64,000 bases of DNA from Ascaphus truei (Eukaryota; Chordata; Amphibia; Anura; Ascaphidae): contig CM071571.1 in assembly GCA_036426205.1 (NCBI GenBank), positions 116,462,502-116,526,501 on the forward strand, in the 5' to 3' direction. The notes beneath the pieces are model-generated. The model saw nothing but the letters and a program-made list of their open reading frames with translations. It was not told the origin of the DNA and made no database searches. The number at the start of each line of letters is the position of its first letter. Positions within the stretch are counted from its first letter, which is position 1. This document shows positions 54,593 through 64,000 of the stretch, piece after piece. The position numbers were made by a program, and so were the translations under genes.

Positions 54593-57050
54593 CAGTAGGT
54601 TAGGTCCACATTGCCTTAGTTTTCATTTGAGGGGCGCTTGTGTAATCTCCTCTTCTTATACTGGGACAAATTTAAAATTGTGGGCAGTGTTGGGGAAGGT
54701 GGGGCTATAGGGGTACCCCAGATTGAACTTTATTTTTATAATGGGACTGGATCCCCTTTTATATCATACCTAGTTAACCACTTTCCTTTTTAAAAAGACC
54801 ACTGGCTGGAAAGGGGTCATTCAAATGTGAGTGTTGGCTCTAATCATTACTTAATACAACACACATATTTACTGTGGATATGTGATGTTCTGAGGGTGTT
54901 TTAATGCATAGTATCTTATTCAGTGCACATCAAAGGCATCTGAGGCCAAGCTTTAGTTTATAATCAAATGTCTAAACTTTACATTCCTGTGCTAACCTTG
55001 TGACCTTTCCATGACATTTTGTTCCCAGAGGTGAGGAGGTGACTGGGAACTTCACACTTTATCAAAGGAACTTCTGACCTCCCTTTACTGCCACTTAATG
55101 ACAGGTTTAATCTTCCTGCCCGCCAATTACCCAGAACCAGCTATCACATTGAACTAGAAGACACCGCATGGTACCCTTAACAATAAAGAAGGAAAGGGAG
55201 TAGGTTTGGAGGGGGGATGATCACAGAACCCTGTCACAAAGGCAATTCAATTAACCTCCTTCCAAGTCATGGGCTTGCATATTGAGATGTCTATTCAGAT
55301 GACACAGAAAAAAGAAGAGTGATGCATTTTATTACTGCAGGCTGAGTAGGATATTTCTGTCATGCAAAAGGAGAAACCAAATGGGCCATCCCTGAACAGA
55401 TCAGGGCAGTATCATTATATGACCCCCTCCCCCCCACACTTGATGTTTGACTAATGACTGACAGCCTTCTGTCATTTCCTAGCACAGGGCCTATTAGAAT
55501 GAAAGAGCTGTTTGCATTCTGTCAACACTTCCCTTTTATAGGGTGCTGGAGCCAAACATTACCAGACTTTTGAACCACAGGCTGCCTTCTGTCTGGCTAC
55601 ACCCTTAGTTTATGGAGCCAAAGTCTTTTCTTTTTTAACAGCTGCACAATAACAGGTAATTAGGGTAAGGTCTGTTAATCCTCTTCTTTTTAACCACAAG
55701 GCAATTACATATTCAGAATCAGATAGGGTGAAGGCTAAATTATAGCTATCAAAGCTTTAAAGTTACCATGTAAAAAGCTAAATAGGGGGTCAAGGAAATG
55801 TTAAACAGACAAAGAAACATCAAGGTGGCTATGCTCGCCAAATTTAAATGACCCATTACTAAATAAAGAATGAAGCATTATCTCCCTCTCTGTTATATAT
55901 AACTGTAATATTTATATAACGTTTATCACACTCGTGAGATAGTCATTACATTCAGAGAGAGATATTATGAGCTGATCCACTTATCGATGCAGCTCTATCA
56001 GAGATTTTAACCTTCTCGTCAGTGGATATTAGGATTTCTGAAACACAAATGGAATTTTATGGGAAAGTGCTGCTTTTTATCAGAGGCTCTCCATTGAAGT
56101 CTATGAGACGCTGACGCTACAGATTAGTGCACATGACTCCAAATCAGTGAGAGATTAGAAGGCTTGTTATATTTGGTTACATTTTGTAACCCATTCAAAT
56201 GCAATTCTGGTCATTTGGGGAATAACAAATGATTGATAATAAATGAACAATATATGTATTACTATGTAATATCTTTTATATTGGAAAATAACATTGTCAT
56301 CTCAGAGCTAAAGATATTTTTGTTCCTAAGAAGCTGTTCCAATGTGTTTCACATTTTCCAATCCAACTCTGCAAGTGAAAACTGCTTAGTGTTAAGGCAG
56401 CACCGTGATCTTTAAATGATCCCCCCACTGGAGTTAAATGGATTAAGCATGAATGTAGTGTTTGTTGAACAGGTGTGGGGACATATTCTAGGCAACTCTA
56501 ATCCATTGATTAGCAGTAAATCTGCATACAGGAACGCTTTGGAATAAAGAATGTGACCCCTGGGGATATATTGGACAGGAAATACCACAGGGTTAAATTG
56601 AGGTGATGATAACTGGAAATTAGATATTCCCTCACAGATGAGTGAGTTTACTTAAAATCAATAAGCAATGCTTTTTTTAGGTAAAATGTGCTGGAACTCA
56701 ACGAAACATAAAGTTGATATCTAAAAGATAGCTTTATATTAGGACATATAACAGAAAAGGCCTGAGTCACTTCCAGTTATTATATTAGCACCATTTCTAA
56801 TAATGTAATAATCACTGAATATCATGCTTTGTGCAAAATAATTAGAGCTATACAAAAGTCTTTAAAAAAAAACTAATCGTCAAGTTTAGTAACCTTTTTC
56901 TCTCACAATCCAGGGGGAGCATATAGGGAGAAAAACAACAATACAAAGCGATCCACGTGTAGATGATAATATGTGAATGAATTCAGATGTTATCTTGGCT
57001 CTTCTGTATAGCCTACTCACAAGATTTATGTAGTAAATAGGGCAACATCA
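54593..57050. other. Repeat-poor interval; possible conserved non-coding DNA
   Basis: I recognise no transposon over about 2.4 kb, which is unusual for this window. 54,930-55,790 has balanced composition and many words seen in vertebrate enhancers (TGACAG, TTTGCAT, ATTAACC, CAGCTG, AGATAGGG). No open frame of note occurs. The regulatory reading is an inference from composition only. Confidence 0.3.
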
Positions 57051-57051
57051 G

Positions 57052-57387
57052 TACAGGCATACCCCGCTTTAAGGACACTCACTTTAAGTACACTCGCGAG
57101 TAAGTACATATCGCCCAATAGGCAAACGGCAGCTCACGCATGCGCCTGTCAGCACGTCCTGAACAGCAAAACCGGCTCCCTACCTGCACCGAAGCTGTGC
57201 GCAAGCGGGGAGACTATAGAGCCTGTTACAAATGCGTTATTTACATCAGTTATGCGCGTATATAACGATTGCAGTACAGTACATGCATCGATAAGTGGGG
57301 AAAAGGGAGTGCTTCACTTTAAGTACATTTTCGCTTTACATACATGCTCCGGTCCCATTGCGTACGTTAATGCGGGGTATGCCTGTA
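57052..57387. mobile_element. Tigger-type (Tc1/mariner) MITE, 332 bp, TA duplication
   Basis: The element runs CAGGCATACCCCGC (57,054) to GCGGGGTATGCCTG (57,385), with TA on both sides. CAGGCATACC ends are the mark of Tigger/pogo-like mariners. Sub-terminal words (TTTAAGTACA, CTTTAAGTACATTTTCGC) are also inverted. There is no transposase. Confidence 0.88.
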
Positions 57388-57399
57388 TATGAATTCCTC

Positions 57400-57600
57400 T
57401 AGGTTCATATAGGATGTACTTCAGTATACCGTCTTTGATAAAGGGACGCAGGTCCCGAAACGCGTCAGAGTGAATATGTACCTTGTTTGACCACCTTATA
57501 AATATATTTTAGCATTCACTACTGGTTTGCAGCCCCCATTGTTTTTGTTGCTGTGCTCCGCCATTGGACCCCACGGGACCACTACTCCTACTCCTGTCAT
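57400..57600 (+). repeat. Penelope-like non-coding segment
   Basis: This surrounds the hammerhead-like motif and joins directly to the gag relic. The boundaries are approximate. Confidence 0.4.
57433..57466 (+). ncRNA. Hammerhead-ribozyme-like motif, degenerate first box
   Basis: TTTGATAA replaces CTGATGA. The stem-loop GGGAC-GCAG-GTCCC (57,443-57,456) is perfect, GAAAC is intact (57,457-57,461) and GCGTC follows. Helix I is limited to TCT with AGA. Perfect helix II with damaged core suggests an old copy. Confidence 0.4.
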
Positions 57601-57612
57601 ATATATGTGGCC

Positions 57613-58249
57613 AGGTTCCCCCTGCGTCCCCCTCTGGGCTCGCCAACATCTTGCGATTGTAACGCGAGGGTCAAGCCAACGTGGAGGCTCAAGATCTGAG
57701 ACAGACCTTGACCAAGACCTATGGAAAAAGGGATGACCCAATTGCGTTGTTGGCACTTTTCCATGCCCTGAAACAGAAGTAGAATGAGGAACTCTCTGAG
57801 TTCCTCCAACGGTTGCTGCTAGCCCTGTGGACAATGATCCACACAAAGGTAATCTGGTTGACTGAACTGGATGATTACAGACCAAACAATTCCTGCGGGG
57901 AGCTTCACTCAACACACCCTAGTGGCCCGCATCTGCTGCAACCTCTATGGAAAATCTTCCTATCTACGAGGACCTCATGGACCGAATCCAAGACGAGGAG
58001 GTCATCCTCCAGATTCAGACCCCTGGGCGTACTCGTGACTTGTCCCAAGGGGAAAGATCTGCAACACCCTCAAAGGAGTCTCGAAGAGAAGAATCCCACA
58101 AGGAAAAGGCCAAGGAGGTCGAAGGAACCGAAGATGACCCTCTTCCCAAGGCACCTGCTGCCGCGTCCAGGACACCCAGGAGAGGATCTCCTACCTTCAG
58201 GACTGAGACGGACCAGAGTGATGTCATCTACTTCAACTGTGTTCAGTAG
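57613..58249 (+). pseudogene. Ty3/gypsy-type gag relic (PNMA-like capsid, zinc knuckle)
   Basis: Read across frames, the sequence gives VEAQDLRQTLTKTYGKRDDP, an ELSEFLQRLLLALWTM stretch and MENLPIYEDLMDRIQDEEVI. That order resembles the capsid of Ty3-type elements from which the PNMA genes derive. A basic/acidic linker follows, then a C-terminal CCHC-like segment at 58,229-58,276. In the knuckle the first Cys is Tyr, a stop lies within it (58,247-58,249) and a one-base shift follows. Another stop lies at about 57,781. Gag normally packages the RNA genome; this copy cannot. Confidence 0.6.
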
Positions 58250-58976
58250 GGTCACCTCTCGGAACTGCCCAGAAAAAGAAATAAAATACAAGGACATCCC
58301 ACCTAAATCCATGATCTGCAAGGTCCAATCAATGGAAACACCCTCCACATCCTCAGAGAGCACACCAGTGCCAAGTCCCGATGAAACATCCCCATCAGAT
58401 GCTTACAGACGCGTAGGACCGGCCGCAATAATACGTGTGTTCGTGGTCGGCATATATGCATTGGCTTTTCTGGACACTAGGTCCCAAGTGACCATTGTAT
58501 ACCTCCCTTTCTACGACCAACATCTTAAGCACCTGCCCTTGCAGTCTGCGGACATGATGAAGTTGTGGGGACTCAGCAATGACGACTACCCCATCGACGG
58601 TGGGGTGAAGGTTAGGCTGGAGATACCGCCGTTGAACACCGGCAAGTCTCACACCGGCAAGTCTCACACCATGAATGTGGAGGCTCTGATATGCCCCGAG
58701 CCCCAAGAACACCCAAGCTCCCCGATCATATTGGAAACCAACGCCAATGTGGTGCGGGTGGTGATCCGAGCATACCTGCAGGAGGCCGGTGAACTACCCC
58801 TGTGTGCCCTACAAATCCACCCAGTACTTAGCGAAGAGTGCTGCAAAATATTGGCCCAAGATGGGTATGGAGACATCTTCAACCTCCAAGCGGGGTTAAC
58901 CGAGATTCTACCAGGGGGAGTGAAGTGCATGAATGCAGTGTGCTGCTACCAGGGCTGTTTGTTAATTGGTGTGTAA
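58250..58976 (+). pseudogene. Ty3/gypsy-type aspartic protease-like region
   Basis: This part of the 387-codon frame 57,813-58,976 follows the knuckle. ALAFLDTRSQVTIVY (about 58,460-58,502) corresponds to a retropepsin active site, with the Gly of Asp-Thr-Gly changed to Arg. A region with LWGLSNDDYPIDGGVKVRLE and an ILAQDGYGDIFN end follows. The protease should cut the Gag-Pol polyprotein; the active-site change predicts loss. A tandem duplication of 15 bp encodes TGKSH twice (58,640-58,670). RT and integrase are not found downstream. Confidence 0.6.
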
Positions 58977-59716
58977 CAAAGTCCATTTCGTTCCTCCCAT
59001 CTCGCAAGGCTGTCGTCCTCACTATTCTCAGGGGTATCTTCCCGAGAACATAGGCATGACAAACACGGCGCAGCCACGGCTTTCACGCCATTCCATAGCA
59101 AACACACGAGTCTCTCCTGTAGCTTGTTCTCCTTCCTCATCCCGACATCCTGGACCTTCTGCTCTTTGCAGATCCTCCATTCTGACGGTCACTTCTTGCT
59201 CACGGTATACTGGATTATTGTACATGGAGCTCCGCTCTGCAGGGCAGCTACCACATCCGTACAATAAACATGCCTTGTGCACCACCTCGTGTACCTAACA
59301 TATGTCCAACTCGTGTTTGCACTACCTCAGGCTAGGCTCACTCTCTCAGTGTCTACTGTATCTCCTTCCTCCCAGTCTGTGCTCCCTTCGGTAAGTGATC
59401 TGGAATGGCTAGAGTACTCTTGGGCTTCCATGCAGTACTTGGGCATCTACCTCCCTTAGTCAGCCTAGTGCAGACCCTCTCCAGGACACCTGACCTAGTT
59501 AACAAGCTCTCCCTTCTGGCATCATACCCCTAGCGCGACCTCAAGGTGACTCGGACAGCTATAGCCCCTCTCCAGACCCACTAACTCCTCTCAGGTTCCC
59601 AGGGTATCCCTGCGGTTCCATCCCTACACAGCACAAAGTGGCAGCATACACTTTCCCTGTTTCCTAGCAAAAGCCTGTCCTGTTGACAGATATATCATCT
59701 CAGCAGCGCCTCCAAT
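58977..59716. other. Unassigned region between gag relic and LTR
   Basis: Pyrimidine-rich DNA with no domain in its open frames on either strand. The word GCAGCGCCTCCA at about 59,702-59,713 lies next to the LTR start and recurs inside both related LTRs (18,818 and 59,908). Confidence 0.35.
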
Positions 59717-60547
59717 TGCAACGGGTTTCCCCCCCCCCAATCTCACATTGGCCCGGGTACTTTAATAACCAACCCCCATTACGTGTGTGTTTGGTGGTGC
59801 ACCTGCAGGCAACATGGCTCCTGAGTCTCCCGCTGGATGGTGTTAGGGGATGTCATCAGAACAGGCAGCTGAGGTAGTGGGTGCGAGTTCAACTTACATC
59901 ATGTGCAGCGCCTCCACCTCATCAGGGTCTATGCTTCCGCAGGGAGATTGTCCTGGTGAGGAACTCCTTCTTGGTGGTGCCATCCACTGCGGAGTAACTT
60001 CACACTCACACAGTGGGGGTATCGTTAACAAGGTCATCTTTATTGTAGACGGTGATGTAGCAGACTGCCCCATGCAGCTGCCGGCTCTAGCCGCACATCT
60101 CTCCGTGCTGTCCCTTCGCCAGGTACGCCCTCCTAAATTGAAGTGGGATTCCCTCTTCTCCTAGGGAGATCCTCTCTGCGCCAGGTCCCTGGACACAGAG
60201 TGGCTTAGACAGGCTGATTGGTCAACCTGGACCTCTAGTTACTGCACTAGGGTCACAAAGTGTTCCTACAATCCCTTATGCAGGACAATACAACTTCCCA
60301 ACAGCTTTCCACAGCTGCTAGAACACCTGTAACTAACTGTGTTGTGCCTTATATACTTCAGGAGGCAGGCGCATCCCTGATGTCACTATCCAGGGACTCA
60401 GAGCATACAGCCACTCCCCTCCATACATAGGGCACATCACCATTGGATGAGGGAAAACCTCCATAACTACTGCTGGCATACCTGTTCTTACCAGGACTTA
60501 CTGCCAACAGAGAGGAAAGCAATATACCATTATTATGCATGGCTATA
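59717..60547 (-). repeat. Probable LTR related to 18,627-19,556
   Basis: TGCAACGGG plus a C run, then CCTGAGTCTCCCGC and GGTGTTAGGGGAT, align with the 18.6-kb LTR (CCTGAGTCTCCCGC and GGTGTGGGGGAT). The minus strand has AATAAAGATGACC at about 60,033-60,045 and TATATAAGG at about 60,350, giving a poly(A) signal and a TATA box in LTR order. No target duplication was found. The strand is opposite to the gag relic, so it is probably a separate insertion. Confidence 0.6.
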
Positions 60548-61019
60548 TACTCATAGCTTTTCTGTGCCTGATCTTTACTGATCTGTATTGTATATTCTTA
60601 TTTTCAGTCTGTTTTTATTATAGGAGAGGTTTGTGTGTTGGTTTTCGTGATTTTTTTTAAGTGTATGTGTTTTTTTTTGTAGATGTGATTAATTACAATA
60701 TTCTTTTGATAATCTTTAATACATATCTGCTTTATTCTTTGCGATATATGAGTGCATCTTATTGGGTTTCTTTTTCTGTGTGTATTTATATTATTTTACC
60801 CATAGCACCGCCAAACCTGGGTATTTTCTACAGGGGTATTTCTATTGGCTTACAGATTGCATTTATTTAACATTGTTGATTGCGATGTAATGTCAACCCT
60901 GACCAATTAAAACTATTGTGCACTATTACATGGGTGGCAAAAACAACTTTTTTATTAATGTTTGTGCATGCTTGTCTTCACTTGTATGTAACTGTTTATG
61001 TTTTTGTTATATACATAAC
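60548..61019. other. AT-rich DNA, no gene seen
   Basis: T-rich sequence with two short open frames without domains. Confidence 0.4.
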
Positions 61020-61082
61020 TCTCCATTGTACCGCACTGCGGATTATGTTGGCGCTTCACAAATAAATGTTCATAATAATATT
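61020..61082 (+). repeat. LINE/SINE 3'-tail fragment
   Basis: TGGCGCTTCACAAATAAATG followed by an ATAATA run is the common GCGCTTCACAAATA-type tail of L2-related elements. Confidence 0.5.
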
Positions 61083-63181
61083 GTCTTTCAATTCTGAAAA
61101 GGTGATAAAGCGAGCAATAGCTGGGGGTAATTAGTTATAAAAAAAATCCGCAAGTCGAAGGCTTACTAAACATAGCAGGGTCAAATAGAAGCAACAGGTT
61201 TAATTCACACTGTGAACTAGCCTCTCAACAGCCTTCTTCTGTTGAGGCGTTACTTCCCTATTGTGGTAATGGCACATGGCATCTAACCAAAAGAACACTG
61301 TTCATTTCTGAAGTGGGCTGACAAACAACAAAACCCACAGCAAAGGGAGAGGAAATAGTGGGACAGCCATCTGGTGATTGCAACAGAACAGTAGGAACAC
61401 AACCATGCAAGTTATTGGAGGAAAGCAGATTATTAATCCACAAAGAGGAAATTCTAGCTAAAATTATCGGCAGGCCATAAAAAAAAAAAAACGACAACCA
61501 CTTGAGCTGCAGCTGGACAGGAAATTGCTTGCAAATCTGTACTTTGAACATAACAGTATATGGGATGCCAGGAGAGGAAGAAGTATAAAACTGGATTAGC
61601 ACAGATACATTTATCTGCAACCCACTTACATTTATATTGCGCTATAATTTAAAGAGAAAGTTTTGGTCTTTTTAGTTGTTCACAGTAATCCAATTTTGAA
61701 AATGAATAAACATGCACCCCCTCACGCATACGGGTATGTCATGTACTATGTTTTCACTGTCATTTTTAAGATCTACAATACTGAAAGAGAACAATTCCTT
61801 TAACCAACAAAAAGCAAACAGCTGTACACATTTCAAGGTCAGAAGTTTCCACTTGATTACATAACATTCATATCTGAGTTTCACTAGCCTCCGATACAGG
61901 TTTTTCCACGGTTATTCCTTGTTACCGACCATTAACTTGAACGTGAGTAGTCTCTGTGACATCGCATAGCAATAACTCGCATTGGAGGTTAATGAGTCTC
62001 CACCATTGTTCTAAAAAGTCACTAGTTATATGCAGCTGTTTCTTCCACCACCTACTTAATACAGCAGCTGACGTGGAATGGTTTTAGTAGCTTAGCAGTT
62101 CAGCTTTGTTTTGACTTATTTCATTTATAATAATACTAATAACCAAGGAAAACCATTGCTTTTATAAGCACTTAGTTTGTTACTTGCTATCCTTTTAAGA
62201 AAAAATCTACAAAAATTGTGTTTTCTTCAGATGTAGAGCATTAATATTGCGTAAGCCTTTAAAATTCGGTAAAAAGATCTTTGCATCATTGTGGTTTAGA
62301 ATTAGAATGGGTCGACCGGGCAGTTTTCAGCCGAAAACCCAGAGACTTCAATAGGGATTTTCAGACGAAAACAAAGCCCATTGGGTATTTGTTGTTACCC
62401 CCTTAAACTCCTTAGGTGCAGACCCAGGTACAACACTTGCTTTACTTTTTTTCCTGTTTTGTTCATACAGCCATGTGCTTTCTAATGTTATTTTCCTTTT
62501 AAGAGGTTGTAATTCAGATATTAACGTACAAAATCATACTTAACGGAAATGATGACTGCCCTTTCTCAAATAGAAATCATTTAGATGAAGCTTGAGTGAT
62601 AAATGCTCATTTTAGCATTTAGAATGAATGAAAATAACAGGATGTTGTATATTTTAAGAGTTCTTCAAAGTACTCTGGGTTTTTTTCCCCCTGTGACTTA
62701 CAACATAGGACTGCCACAATAAAAATTATATTGAAGACCCTGTTGACCTAAACTCTCTTCCTTCCATTTATTTTAAACAAACATGTATACCCCCGAACTG
62801 AAAAATGAAGGCAAAGAGGGCACTAAATGCGGGCAACCAAATTTTGTACAGAAGCGGCCATTTTAAATGTCAACACAATGTGTGGGGTGTGCGTGTGGCT
62901 TTAGCATTATTTTAAATTGAGAACTGGTCATGTCAAAGCCTTGGAAGCAGATTAACTAGTTTGAATTCCTCTGTGACATTTGGCATGTCAGTCTTACATC
63001 CTGGGCCCAGATCCAGTTTTCATGTGACGTTACGTTCGGTTAAATGTATCTTCAAAGTAAAATAACCATTACGCCATATTTTCTCGTATAAAGTATAGCG
63101 TAAACTATAACTACGTTAGTGATATGTAAATGACATTGCATATCCACTACAGTTCATTAGTTATCGTAGGGACAACCGGTA
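61083..63181. other. Mostly unassigned, no gene seen
   Basis: The overlapping open frames (61,258-61,620 minus and others) lack domains. 62,310-62,400 has GAAAACCC/TTTTCGTC-type repeat words, and 63,000-63,180 is AT-rich DNA that continues on the far side of the hAT insertion at 63,453. Confidence 0.4.
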
Positions 63182-63452
63182 CAGTGGTGCGCAAATTGGG
63201 GGGCGCGAGACTGAGTACAGGGGGCTTGGGGTTTACAGGGGACCCGTGCGCTTCCCGAAGGCACTTAAATTAAGTGCCGGGGGAGCTGCAGGGCCTCTGT
63301 AAACCTAACTTACCTTGGCTCCGGCGGCTTCTCACATGCGCCGCCATGGCAACGCATCAAATGACACCGCTATGGCAACGTGACGTCATGACGCCGGTGA
63401 GGGGTGGCGCAGAGGTAAAGGAACTGCAGGGAGAAAAGTTTGTGCCCCCCTG
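63182..63452. mobile_element. hAT-type MITE, 271 bp
   Basis: CAGTGGTGCGCAAATTGGGG and the inverted right end AAAGTTTGTGCCCCCCTG are imperfect hAT-like termini. The flanking 8-mers AACCGGTA and CACTAGTA match at five positions. The interior is CpG-rich (GGCAACGTGACGTCATGACG). Confidence 0.6.
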
Positions 63453-64000
63453 CACTAGTACACACCTAACTTTGGCGTTACTCGCATCCAGATAAACCGA
63501 ATGTAAAAAACAGCGTTATTTACCTCTACTTTAGCAAAAGGACAATTTCGCTGTCCGACTAGGAGTAACACCAAGATTGACAATGTCACATTATTGAAAG
63601 ATAATGCAAAGTTATGCTATAATAGCATGACATGAAGCCTATGCCTGTTGCTTTTGCATATAATCATTTGGGACGATCATGTTAATGCAGCAAAACATGC
63701 AACACTGCGCGATTTAACGTTTTTATTACAGGATTGAAGCAGGGGGGGGTCTCTGGAGCTGAACTGCGTTAGTTTCAGCTCCGGGGTCCCCGTTTCCAGA
63801 AATACTTACCTCCGTAGGGGGTGCCGGTATCTGTACCCAGGAAACTTGTGTGCCTAACAAAATTGTGGCGTTTAAATGTCCCACGTCACGTCCCAGGCCA
63901 ATAGGAACCAGTGATGCCACCTCTTCCTATTGGCCGTGACCTTGACATTTAAACTCCAAAGAGATACGGGCCTGTAATTAACAGACTTCAGCTCCGGAGA
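63453..64000. other. Unassigned; repeat-like end runs out of the window
   Basis: 63,725-64,000 holds CAGCTCCGG words at both ends (63,776 and 63,989) and CCAATAGGAA/TTCCTATTGG inverted words (63,898 and 63,925). It is probably part of a repeat that continues past the window. Confidence 0.4.

Noticed and set aside
61258..61620. 120-codon minus-strand frame
   Set aside because: No domain, AT-rich composition, and an overlapping start without context. It is probably chance.
1..64000. CRISPR arrays, bacterial operons, rRNA or tRNA genes
   Set aside because: No regularly spaced repeats with unique spacers, no Shine-Dalgarno-led gene clusters, and no cloverleaf with the usual A and B boxes were seen.

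Overview
The window looks like non-reference-gene nuclear DNA from a large, repeat-rich vertebrate genome. An amphibian, most probably a frog, fits best. The reasons are the mixture of L1/Tx1-type, CR1-type and L2-type LINEs, Penelope-like retroelements, Ty3-type solo LTRs, many hAT MITEs, Harbinger and Tigger MITEs, long AT and GA/GT microsatellites, and one clear vertebrate short-chain dehydrogenase exon. The species call is inference. There are no bacterial-style operons, no CRISPR array, and no tRNA or rRNA gene that I can see. Layout, 0-9 kb: a broken Penelope-like GIY-YIG reading frame (1.1-1.7 kb), an 81-bp minisatellite (3.0-3.4 kb), two copies of a terminal-exon-like segment (4.25 and 5.3 kb), a possible retroviral envelope relic split by a hAT MITE with a perfect 8-bp target duplication (6.0-7.1 kb), and a single exon of a retinol-dehydrogenase-like SDR gene (8,444-8,702). 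That exon is the only convincing host protein-coding sequence. Layout, 9-23 kb: a pair of minus-oriented LTR-like repeats, an L1/Tx1 LINE with ORF1 and ORF2 (about 12.48-18.57 kb, internally deleted and frameshifted), and two solo LTRs with 4-bp target duplications. Layout, 23-34 kb: a second Penelope GIY-YIG fragment, about 1 kb of GT and GA microsatellite, then the most striking object here. It is a near-palindromic element about 2.8 kb long in its original form, centred at about 27,694. Its two arms carry back-to-back, outward-pointing TATA-type promoters, a short ORF and a splice-donor-like site. A hammerhead-like Penelope insertion with a 14-bp target duplication lies inside its left arm. 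A related single-arm copy lies at 31.7-33.2 kb. Layout, 34-49 kb: LTRs, a Harbinger MITE (TTA duplication), a hAT MITE with expanded internal repeats, a hAT element with perfect duplication CCCCTTAG, and two minus-strand LINEs, CR1-type (43.9-45.8 kb) and L2-type (45.9-48.96 kb). Layout, 49-64 kb: a hAT MITE, a 1.86-kb inverted-repeat element with a hammerhead-like core, LINE 3' ends, about 2 kb without recognisable repeats that may hold conserved regulatory DNA, a Tigger-type MITE, a broken Ty3-type gag/protease reading frame, an LTR, and further MITEs. The retroelement genes are decayed, so they do not work together as a pathway. What recurs is a set of Penelope-like pieces (about 1.1, 23.4, 25.6, 30.8, 42.6, 51.0 and 57.4 kb), five of which carry a fold resembling a hammerhead ribozyme core. 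All family assignments come from reading motifs by eye; none was confirmed by a database search.
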